From Candidatus Omnitrophota bacterium (GTDB lineage: Bacteria; Hinthialibacterota; Hinthialibacteria; Hinthialibacterales; Hinthialibacteraceae): 64,000 nucleotides of DNA. This document shows, one piece after another, positions 46,899-54,697 of the stretch (the first letter of the stretch is position 1; each line of letters starts with the position of its first letter). The position numbers and the translations under genes were made by a program. Location of the stretch: NCBI GenBank assembly GCA_003598175.1, contig QZKN01000062.1, positions 17,568-81,567 on the forward strand, written 5' to 3'. The notes beneath the pieces are model-generated. The model saw nothing but the letters and a program-made list of their open reading frames with translations. It had not been told where the DNA came from and made no database searches.

Positions 46899-47315
46899 AT
46901 GAACGCTTCCCATTCCGAATCCACTTTCGCGGACGTGATTTTTCAGCGACTGGATCCGCAGATCCGTTCCTCGTTGACCGATGCACAAATCGCGGCGTTG
47001 ACCAAAACGCTTACCGAATGCGGCCCGCTCAAAAAACATCCCGTCAACCTCCGTGGAACGATCCCGCTTTTTTTCGTGCGGCTTTATTTCGTATTTTTGA
47101 TGGGGATCGATCAACGTCATTCCTCGGGCCGCTCGATCGTGGAGCGAAGGATGCAGGGGATTTCTTTTGGACGCGTTCTTTTTTTTCTGGGAACTTGGGT
47201 GATTCTCATTGTAATCCTTTTGTTTCTTCTTTATCATGTAAAATCCGCGATGGGGATTGATCTCTTTCCGGACAAGCATTTGTATGATTTTTATAATGGA
47301 CTGAAATCGAAGTGA
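46899..47315 (+). CDS. Small membrane protein of unknown function
   Basis: 138 residues. One strong transmembrane segment (ILFFLGTWVILIVILLFLLYHV, about 92-113; first residue approximate) and a weaker hydrophobic stretch IPLFFVRLYFVFLMG near 55. The middle block HPVNLRGTIPLFF-RLYFVFL-GIDQRHSSGR looks like a family I have seen annotated as hypothetical in several environmental phyla. AGGAG precedes the ATG by 10 bases. Function unknown; may be co-transcribed with the esterase. Confidence 0.65.
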   Translation: MNASHSESTFADVIFQRLDPQIRSSLTDAQIAALTKTLTECGPLKKHPVNLRGTIPLFFVRLYFVFLMGIDQRHSSGRSIVERRMQGISFGRVLFFLGTWVILIVILLFLLYHVKSAMGIDLFPDKHLYDFYNGLKSK

Positions 47316-47341
47316 AGAAAACGAGGAAAGGAACGTTTGCC

Positions 47342-48631
47342 GTGAGAACCATTTTCAAATCGTGTGCTTTTACATATTCTATCGTATTTTTTATTTTTCT
47401 TATTGTTTCGAGCGCCACGGCAGAGGTGAGCTTGACGGTCACGCTCGATCACGCGGATTGGCTCTATGCGGTCGGCGAATCCGTCGAATTCACCGTCGCG
47501 GCGCAAGAAGATGGCAAACCGCTCGACGGCAAAGTGACATGGTCCATTCAGCTGGAAAAGATGCCGGATTTTTTCAGCGGTGAAACCGCGTTGGAAAACG
47601 GAAAACTCGTTCTCCGTTCGCATGGATTGGACCGGCCGGGATTTCTTCGTTGCGCGGCGCGCATGGAGGTGGAAGGCAAAGAGTACCGCGCTCTCGCCAC
47701 GGCGGGATTCGAACCGGAGAAAATCGAACCCACAACGCCGATGCCTGCCGATTTCCGCGACTATTGGCGAAAAGAATTGAAAACCATGCGCGATAACGTC
47801 CCGCTCGATCCGAAACTCGAAAAAATGGATCATGAAAGCAATGATTCCGTGGATGTATTTCATATCAACTATAATTTGGGCGGGAGTCGGTTTTATGGAA
47901 TGCTGTCGGTTCCGAAGAGCGACGGACCGTTTCCGGCTCTTCTGCGCGTGCCGGGCGCGGGAATCCGGCCCTATCGAGCGGATTTGGAATGGCCGGCGAA
48001 GGGTATAATCCATTTGAGTGTGGGAATTCACGGAATTCCGGTGAATTTGGAGCAACGGTTATATGACGATTTGCGCGCAGGGGCGCTGGCGAATTATCCG
48101 GAATTCAATCTCGACGATCGCGAACGGTATTATTATCATCGCGTCTTTCTCGGCTGCGCCCGGGCGGTGGATTTTCTCTTCTCGCTGGACAAGTTCGACA
48201 AGAAGAACCTGGGAATTCAAGGCGGCAGCCAGGGCGGCGCGCTTTCCATCATTACGGCGGGATTGGATGAGCGGATTCGTTACGTCGAGTGCATGTATCC
48301 GGCGATGTGCGACCATTACGGCTATCTGCGCGGACGCGCCGGCGGCTGGCCGCATCTCTTCGTACCCGGAAAAACAAATACCTGGAAATCGGATAAATTT
48401 GAAACGGCGCCGTATTACGACGTCGTGAATTTTGCCAGAATCCTGACAGTCCCCGTGTATATGGGATTCGGTTACAACGACGAAACGTGTCCGCCAACCT
48501 CCATGTTTGCGGCATACAACGCCATTCCCGGCGAAAAAGAACTGTTGATCGTGAAAGAACTCGGTCATCGCGTTTCGGAACGATTGAATGATCCGATGGA
48601 TGCCTGGATGCTGAAACAATTGACCGAATAA
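47342..48631 (+). CDS. Exported acetyl xylan esterase-like hydrolase (CE7 type)
   Basis: 429 residues with a signal peptide (YSIVFFIFLIVSSATA|E). A beta-sandwich domain (about 30-120) precedes an alpha/beta hydrolase of the AXE1/cephalosporin C deacetylase family. Its triad is visible: Ser in GGSQGGA near 295, Asp in FGYNDETCPP near 382 and His in ELGHRVSE near 412. Likely removes acetyl groups from oligosaccharides outside the cytoplasm. Start at GTG 47342 has AGGAAAGG ahead; a GTG at 47312, overlapping the previous stop, is the alternative. Confidence 0.87.
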   Translation: MRTIFKSCAFTYSIVFFIFLIVSSATAEVSLTVTLDHADWLYAVGESVEFTVAAQEDGKPLDGKVTWSIQLEKMPDFFSGETALENGKLVLRSHGLDRPGFLRCAARMEVEGKEYRALATAGFEPEKIEPTTPMPADFRDYWRKELKTMRDNVPLDPKLEKMDHESNDSVDVFHINYNLGGSRFYGMLSVPKSDGPFPALLRVPGAGIRPYRADLEWPAKGIIHLSVGIHGIPVNLEQRLYDDLRAGALANYPEFNLDDRERYYYHRVFLGCARAVDFLFSLDKFDKKNLGIQGGSQGGALSIITAGLDERIRYVECMYPAMCDHYGYLRGRAGGWPHLFVPGKTNTWKSDKFETAPYYDVVNFARILTVPVYMGFGYNDETCPPTSMFAAYNAIPGEKELLIVKELGHRVSERLNDPMDAWMLKQLTE

Positions 48632-48798
48632 TACAAGTTCCAGCCGTTTCACTATCGGTGACAGAAAAAATGAAACAGTGTAGAATGAAAACCCTTCAGA
48701 AATTACAGTTTTCGAAGGAAAATGGATGATAGTCCCTTTCGCGCAGCGGTTGGGTGATTATGGAAAGGGATGCACTTCGAAGTAGTGGAGAAAAAAGA

Positions 48799-49938
48799 AT
48801 GAACCTGTGTTTTCAGAAAACAAAGTTAAATCTGCTTGCCGCTTGCCTCGTTTTCACTTTGTCCGGATGCGCCGGCCTCTCACAACGCGGCGTGGATTCC
48901 GCCGTGCAGGGAAACGGCGTGATGATCAAACAGATCATCATCGTCGCCGATGCGTCGATTTCGATGAGCGTGGAAAACAAATTGCTCCAGGAAATGGATT
49001 TTCTGCGATTGTTCGTCAAAACCATGCCGGAAGAGAACTATGACGCAGGATTTCTCGCATTCAATTTCGATACCGCCGTGCTGCAACACCTCCAACCGTT
49101 TCATCGAAACTCGTTATCGGGCCAGATCCCCCGATTGATCAAAATGGGCGGCGACACGCGTTTGGATACGGCGATTCGCATGATCGGCAAGGAATTGAAA
49201 GACGCATCCGGCAAAACCGCCGTGTTGATTGTTTCCGACGGCATGAATATCGAGGAAAAATCGGTCATGTCAGCCGGTCAGGTACTGCTCGCATCCTATC
49301 CCGATGAGATTTGCATTCATTCCGTTCACATCGGCGCCGACGTGGAAGGATATGCTCTTCTTCGGCGCATTAGCCAGTGGACCAAGTGTGGAAGTTCCCG
49401 CTCCGCCGACCTGATCAAAACTTCGGAAACCATGCATAGTTTTGTTCGCGAAATCTTTTTTGGAATCAAGACGGAAATGCCGGAGGGAAGAATTGAAGAC
49501 GAGGAAGCCCCACAGGCCGATTCGGATGAAGACGGCGTTCCGGATGCAAAAGATGAATGCCCGAACACACCCAAAGGCGCGAAAGTCGACAGCCGCGGGT
49601 GCTGGGTGATTCAAAATCTTCAATTCGACTTCGATAAATATGTGATCAAGCCGGAATTTTATCCCATTCTCGACGAAGTCGTCTCCGTGCTGGAGAAAAA
49701 CGCCGGCGTCACAATTCAAATCGACGGACACACGGATTCCCACGGAACGGAAAAATACAACCAAATCCTTTCAGAAAATCGCGCCAAGGCGGTGATGCAG
49801 TATCTCGTGGTGAATGGAATCGGTCAGGAACGCTTACGGATAAAGGGTTGGGGCGAAAGCATGCCGATCAAGCCGAACGATTCACCGGAAAACATGGCGC
49901 TGAACCGGCGCGTGGAATTGAACGAGGCAACTGAATAA
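48799..49938 (+). CDS. Lipoprotein with VWA, TSP3-like and OmpA domains
   Basis: 379 residues. A lipobox FTLSGC sets an N-terminal lipid anchor. A von Willebrand A domain (about 40-215) has a complete MIDAS: DASIS near 52, the Thr of GGDTRLDTA near 118 and VSDGMN near 143. A calcium-binding TSP3-like segment ADSDEDGVPDAKDECPNTP follows near 237, and an OmpA peptidoglycan-binding domain with LQFDFDKYVIKPEF near 275 and IDGHTDSHGTEKYN near 310. It probably tethers the outer membrane to the cell wall while binding a partner via VWA. GGAG lies 12 bases before ATG. A terminator follows. Confidence 0.88.
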   Translation: MNLCFQKTKLNLLAACLVFTLSGCAGLSQRGVDSAVQGNGVMIKQIIIVADASISMSVENKLLQEMDFLRLFVKTMPEENYDAGFLAFNFDTAVLQHLQPFHRNSLSGQIPRLIKMGGDTRLDTAIRMIGKELKDASGKTAVLIVSDGMNIEEKSVMSAGQVLLASYPDEICIHSVHIGADVEGYALLRRISQWTKCGSSRSADLIKTSETMHSFVREIFFGIKTEMPEGRIEDEEAPQADSDEDGVPDAKDECPNTPKGAKVDSRGCWVIQNLQFDFDKYVIKPEFYPILDEVVSVLEKNAGVTIQIDGHTDSHGTEKYNQILSENRAKAVMQYLVVNGIGQERLRIKGWGESMPIKPNDSPENMALNRRVELNEATE

Positions 49939-49971
49939 TCCTTCATTCCTGCAAAAAATAATCAATCGAAT

Positions 49972-50011
49972 CCCCTCTATCCGCATGCAAGGGATAGAGA
50001 GGATTTTTTTC
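49972..50011 (+). terminator. Rho-independent terminator
   Basis: CTCTATCC (49975-49982) and GGATAGAG (49992-49999) form the core stem, extended beyond one mismatch, followed by seven Ts. It ends the VWA-OmpA transcript. The rest of the 496-base gap to the sensor kinase holds only the small frame at 50331. Confidence 0.88.
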
Positions 50012-50330
50012 CTTCTTTCCCCATATCGCCATCTTTAATCATTACCCGTTTTGATTCTCCAAGCATATCTTTTTTTACAGTAATCGCACTATACGAAAAC
50101 AGGATCGAAAACCGGTAGAATTCTGAAGATGCAAGGGAGTTTTTTCCGCCCATAAAAGTAGACAAAAAAGCGATTGACTAATCACATTCCAGCGGGATAA
50201 TAAGGAGGAAATCAAACAATCGGGAATCGTTTTCATTTCAAGGAAACATTCTGCGTATTGTTGCTTGTTGCTCTGTGGTAGCATATGAGACTGATGTCAA
50301 CTATTTCCCGTTGGGCAAAGAGGAATATCT

Positions 50331-50423
50331 ATGCACTCATGGTTTATAGTAAGAGTTATGGCGTATTCATCCATGAAAACACTGTTAAAAATCGTCAATG
50401 ACATGAAAACCAAACAGACTTAA
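50331..50423 (+). CDS. Possible leader peptide (30 residues)
   Basis: An ATG with GAGGAA 6 bases ahead opens a 30-codon frame ending TAA TAG, only 11 bases before the sensor-kinase start codon. The peptide is unremarkable apart from a basic, hydrophobic mix. Its ribosome site is stronger than that of the kinase gene, so coupled translation is possible. It may also be chance. Confidence 0.3.
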   Translation: MHSWFIVRVMAYSSMKTLLKIVNDMKTKQT

Positions 50424-50434
50424 TAGAAAAAAAT

Positions 50435-52930
50435 TTGCAGATAATTGTGTTTCCTTTTTTTCTCATTGCCCTCCAGCTTTTTCTGTCCGGGCCGATCATT
50501 TTCTCCCTGCGGGCGGAGGATCGTTCTTTTGCGCTCCTTTCCGAGGAAGAGCGTACCTGGCTGAATCAGAATGCGGACCGGTTGACGCTATTTTTCAACG
50601 TTGAATTTCCTCCCATTGAATTTTCTTCTTCAAACGGCGATTTCATTGGATTGGGAGCGGACGTCATTGCCTTAATTGAATCGCGGCTTGGCGTCGCTTT
50701 TATCAAAATTCCTTCGGATGATTGGAATGAACATCTGGCCGCGTTGGAGAGGGGGGATTGCGCGATTGCGCCAGTGATCGTATGCAACGAGGAACGGGAA
50801 CGGTATGCCTTCTTTACCACGCCTTACGCCTCCGCGCCGGTCGTCATGATTGCTGCCAACAAGGCTTGGACTAACCTGACGTTTGACGATCTGGCAGGGA
50901 AGCGCGTTGCTGTTGTTTCCGGATTCGTGACAGAAAAATACATGCGCGATCGAGTCCACGGACGATTTGAGATTGTGACCGTCAATAACGTTTCTGAAGG
51001 ATTATACGATGTCTCTTTTGGCGAGGTGGACGTTCTGGTGGAGAACCTCGCTGTGGCCGCCTACCATATCGAAAAAGAAGGGATTCCGAACCTGCACGTC
51101 GCAGGTGTAACTGACTACTCTTTTGACTGGAGCGTGGGAATCAGTCGCAAGCACCCGCTGCTTTTCAATGCCATTCAGAAAGCGTTGGCCGATATTTCCG
51201 ACGACGAACTGAATGCGATCCGCAAACGTTGGATTTCTCTGAGCGTCTCGAAAGGACTGTCTCCGGAAACGATACTTATATTGAAACTGGCCGCTCTTTT
51301 TACTGCGTTGCTGGTTTTGTCTCTCACCCTCATTACTGTTATTTTAAAAAGGCGATTGCGCGAAAAACTTTCTTCCCTAAAACAAACGCAGGATGAATTG
51401 CGAGAAAGCGAACAGCGATATGCGCGAGCCATCTCGGCCACCACCGACGCCATCTGGGAATGGAATCTGCAAACCGGTCATCTATACGTAAGCCCGCGGT
51501 GGTATGAAATTTTGGGGTATTCGAATCAAGAACTCGAAATGACAATCGAATCGTGGAATGACCATTGCCATCCGGACGACCGGGAAAAGACAAACGATGC
51601 CATTCGCCGAATGTTCGATGCATCGGATTCCATCAAATTTGTAACGGAATATCGAATGCGCGCGAAAGACGGATCGTGGAAATGGATTTTGATGCGAGGC
51701 GACGTTGTGGAATGGGATGAGAATGGAAAACCGTTAATTCTTAGCGGAACAAATACGGACATTACCGAACGAAAAAAACTGGAAACACGGCTGATTCAAT
51801 CTCAAAAGATGGAGGCGATCGGCCGTCTGGCCGGAGGGATTGCGCACGATTTTAACAATATGCTTGGCGTAATTATCGGATACGCGGAGCTGGCCATGGA
51901 TGAGGCCGATCCAACGGGACCGATTCCATCAAAGCTCGACGAAATTTTGAAAGCATCCGATCGCGCCGCCAACCTTACGCGGCAGCTTTTGGCCTTCGCC
52001 TGTCAACAGACGATCCATCCCAAAGTCATTGATCTCAATGAAACCATTGATGGTATGTTCAAAATGTCTCAGCGTCTCATCGGCGAGGATATCACGTTGT
52101 CTTGGCTGCCGGGAGAGGAATTATGGTGGGTCAAGATCGATCCAACTCAAATCGATCAAATTTTAATAAACATGTGTGTCAATGCCCGCGACGCCATTCA
52201 AGGTTGCGGTACGATTACGATAGAAACTAAAAATATCTCGATTGACGATTCGTTCTGTCGCAGCCATCCGGATTCCCTTCCCGGCGACTATGTAACGATT
52301 GCCATCAGCGACAATGGATGCGGGATGGATAAAGAGACGCAAATGCAGATATTCGAACCGTTTTTCACGACGAAAGGAGTGGGGAAAGGAACCGGCCTTG
52401 GATTAGCGACGGTGTATGGAATCGTACAGCAAAATAACGGCTTTATCAATATAGACAGTGAGGTCGGCCTTGGTTCGACTTTTACCATCTTCATTCCACG
52501 CTTTCAAGGAGAATTACTGACCGAGCTAAATTCAATCCGACGCGAAATCCCGCGCGGAGAAGGCGAAACCATTTTAATCGTGGAAGACGACTTCCTGTTG
52601 TTGAAAATGGCGCAAAGTATACTGGAAACACAGGGATATCATGTCTTGTTCGCCTCAACGCCTTCGGAGGCTGTCCGTCTGACGGAAAAACATCCCAGTG
52701 TAATTCATCTATTGTTGACGGATGTCATCATGCCGGAGATGAACGGTCGGGATCTCGCTCAACTACTACTCACCTCATATCCAAATCTCAAATGCCTGTT
52801 CATGTCCGGATACACATCAGATGTCATCGACCATCATGGCGTATTAAAGGATGACGTGCAATTTATTCAAAAGCCGTTCTCGGTACAGGATTTGGCTTTT
52901 AAGGTTCATGAAACGTTAAAGCGTTTCTGA
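50435..52930 (+). CDS. Hybrid sensor histidine kinase with SBP3 sensor, PAS and receiver
   Basis: 831 residues. A signal/membrane segment (VFPFFLIALQLFLSG) leads to a periplasmic amino-acid-binding-like (SBP3) domain at about 40-275. A transmembrane helix (about 283-305) connects to PAS (about 325-450), the dimerisation helix with phosphoacceptor His in GGIAHDFNNML near 472, the ATPase domain (N box MCVNARDAI, G boxes DNGCGMD and GKGTGLGLATVYG) and a C-terminal receiver with Asp in LLTDVIMPEMNG near 770. It should sense a small solute. Start is uncertain: TTG 50435, no good ribosome site. No separate response regulator nearby. Confidence 0.88.
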   Translation: MQIIVFPFFLIALQLFLSGPIIFSLRAEDRSFALLSEEERTWLNQNADRLTLFFNVEFPPIEFSSSNGDFIGLGADVIALIESRLGVAFIKIPSDDWNEHLAALERGDCAIAPVIVCNEERERYAFFTTPYASAPVVMIAANKAWTNLTFDDLAGKRVAVVSGFVTEKYMRDRVHGRFEIVTVNNVSEGLYDVSFGEVDVLVENLAVAAYHIEKEGIPNLHVAGVTDYSFDWSVGISRKHPLLFNAIQKALADISDDELNAIRKRWISLSVSKGLSPETILILKLAALFTALLVLSLTLITVILKRRLREKLSSLKQTQDELRESEQRYARAISATTDAIWEWNLQTGHLYVSPRWYEILGYSNQELEMTIESWNDHCHPDDREKTNDAIRRMFDASDSIKFVTEYRMRAKDGSWKWILMRGDVVEWDENGKPLILSGTNTDITERKKLETRLIQSQKMEAIGRLAGGIAHDFNNMLGVIIGYAELAMDEADPTGPIPSKLDEILKASDRAANLTRQLLAFACQQTIHPKVIDLNETIDGMFKMSQRLIGEDITLSWLPGEELWWVKIDPTQIDQILINMCVNARDAIQGCGTITIETKNISIDDSFCRSHPDSLPGDYVTIAISDNGCGMDKETQMQIFEPFFTTKGVGKGTGLGLATVYGIVQQNNGFINIDSEVGLGSTFTIFIPRFQGELLTELNSIRREIPRGEGETILIVEDDFLLLKMAQSILETQGYHVLFASTPSEAVRLTEKHPSVIHLLLTDVIMPEMNGRDLAQLLLTSYPNLKCLFMSGYTSDVIDHHGVLKDDVQFIQKPFSVQDLAFKVHETLKRF

Positions 52931-53104
52931 TTTCGGTAATCGGCGATAATAAATGGTCCGGATACCGGGTACAAATACCCGTTCCTTCATTTATCCCGTT
53001 GCTCGATACCGTTGATTTGGTACAAAGATTCTGCAAAATAATGGGATTCGTTTTAACAATGAACACATGCTTAAGACTGGTCGATTTGATAAAATTGGAA
53101 CATC

Positions 53105-53845
53105 ATGATCACAGACTGTCACGTGCATATCGGAAAAGCGACCTGGTGTCACATCGACGCGGACGCTGACTTTCTCGTGCGGGAAGCCGACAAAGCCGGC
53201 ATCGATCGGATGCTGGTAACCGATTTCACCGCGCTTACCTATGATAGGGAAGCAGGCAACGCCTATCTCCGTCAACAGGCAGCGCTGCATCCCGATCGCA
53301 TTTTGCCTTATTTCACGGTTTCATCGGGACGTCATGGGCGAAGGATTGTCGAGGAATTGGAAAAATACGTAAACGATTACGGATTTCGCGGATTGAAGAT
53401 TTATTCGGTTCCGCCGCTGCAACTCATTGACGATTCGTACATGATTCCCGTTATCGCCAAGGCCGCCGAGCTGCAAATCCCGATTCTGGCCCATTCCACC
53501 GGCGCGGAATGCGAATCGCTGGCGCGCCAGGTTCCGGACGCGATCCTCGTCAACGCACATATGGGCTGCTGCCCGCAGGCGCAGGGGGATTGGCATCGCT
53601 CCATCGCCGCCGCCAAAGCATATGACAACATTTATCTCGATACCGCCAGTTCCTCCTTTGACAACGGCATGATCGAGCACGCTGTGGAGGAAATCGGAGC
53701 GGATAATATTCTATACGGCTCCGACTTGCCGCTCCTCGATCCGGTTTTGCAAATCGCCAAGATCACTCATGCGGAAATTACACCAACGGATAAGGAAAAG
53801 ATATTGTACGGCAACATCGATCGCTTATTGAACAAACGAACGTAA
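53105..53845 (+). CDS. Amidohydrolase (TIM-barrel metal hydrolase), metal ligands intact
   Basis: 246 residues of the amidohydrolase-2 family. Metal-site residues are present: MITDCHVHIG (HxH at residues 6 and 8), ILAHSTG near 141, VNAHMGC near 163 and YGSDLPLLDP near 210. Such enzymes hydrolyse or decarboxylate cyclic and amide substrates; the substrate here is unknown. A paralogue lies 55 bases downstream on the same strand, so the two are likely co-transcribed. Confidence 0.85.
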   Translation: MITDCHVHIGKATWCHIDADADFLVREADKAGIDRMLVTDFTALTYDREAGNAYLRQQAALHPDRILPYFTVSSGRHGRRIVEELEKYVNDYGFRGLKIYSVPPLQLIDDSYMIPVIAKAAELQIPILAHSTGAECESLARQVPDAILVNAHMGCCPQAQGDWHRSIAAAKAYDNIYLDTASSSFDNGMIEHAVEEIGADNILYGSDLPLLDPVLQIAKITHAEITPTDKEKILYGNIDRLLNKRT

Positions 53846-53900
53846 GAACAGGATGAAGGGGCAGGTTTGAAATCTGCTCCTACATGAGGAATAATAACCA

Positions 53901-54668
53901 ATGATTATCGACATAAACGGATATTTCGGCATATGGCCGTATTGGCCATTGCGCGGCGGCGACCCCGCTTCCATGCTGGCCAAGATGGTACAATATAAAA
54001 TCGGGCGAATTTTTATCTCTTCGCTGAAATCAGTGTTTTCCGATCCGCAGGGCGGCAACGCGGAAATCAAAAACGCCGTTGCGCGGCATCCACGCCGATT
54101 TTTACCCGCATTCACCTACTCGCCTTACGCGGCGGGTTGGGATGGGTATCGCGAGGATTGCGAAGAAGCAGGGATATGCCTGATCAAATTGTTTCCCGCT
54201 CACCACACCTACCATTTCGCGGAAGAACCCCGCATCGCCGAACTGCTCGAGTTCTGCGGAGAACGGAAAATCCCCGTATTGATTCCCCGCCGGCTGATGA
54301 TGAGTTGGCGGCTTCCCGTTCTCGACGTGAACGAAATCGGACAACTCGCTTCCGCCTTTCCGCAAATCCCATTCATCATCGGCGCCATCAATTATTTGGG
54401 TGAATTGCAAACCGCATTGCATATCATGCGTCAGCGCGCCAACGTATGGATCGAAACGTCGGCCATGATGGCCTTTCGTGAAATCGAATCGGTGGTAAAC
54501 CAGGTTGGAGCGGAGCGTATCCTGCATGGAAGCGCTCTCCCGCTGCAAAATCCCGCCATTGCCCCCCTGAAAATTCAAAACGCGGATATTTCCGATGCGG
54601 ATAAGGAACGAATTTTCTTTCGCAACGCCGAACGCTTGTTTCCAGGCATTGCGTGGAATGAATCCTGA
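53901..54668 (+). CDS. Amidohydrolase paralogue lacking metal ligands
   Basis: 255 residues aligning with the gene before it: MIIDINGYFG corresponds to MITDCHVHIG, VLIPRRL to ILAHSTG, GAINYLG to NAHMGC and HGSALPLQNP to YGSDLPLLDP. In each of these four places the ligand His or Asp is replaced (N/Y, P, N, A). It is therefore probably a pseudoenzyme or a subunit that pairs with the intact paralogue. Codons and length are normal and the frame is intact, so it is not a decaying pseudogene. Confidence 0.8.
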   Translation: MIIDINGYFGIWPYWPLRGGDPASMLAKMVQYKIGRIFISSLKSVFSDPQGGNAEIKNAVARHPRRFLPAFTYSPYAAGWDGYREDCEEAGICLIKLFPAHHTYHFAEEPRIAELLEFCGERKIPVLIPRRLMMSWRLPVLDVNEIGQLASAFPQIPFIIGAINYLGELQTALHIMRQRANVWIETSAMMAFREIESVVNQVGAERILHGSALPLQNPAIAPLKIQNADISDADKERIFFRNAERLFPGIAWNES

Positions 54669-54697
54669 TCGAGAAATGAATTGACAAGGATCCCCAA

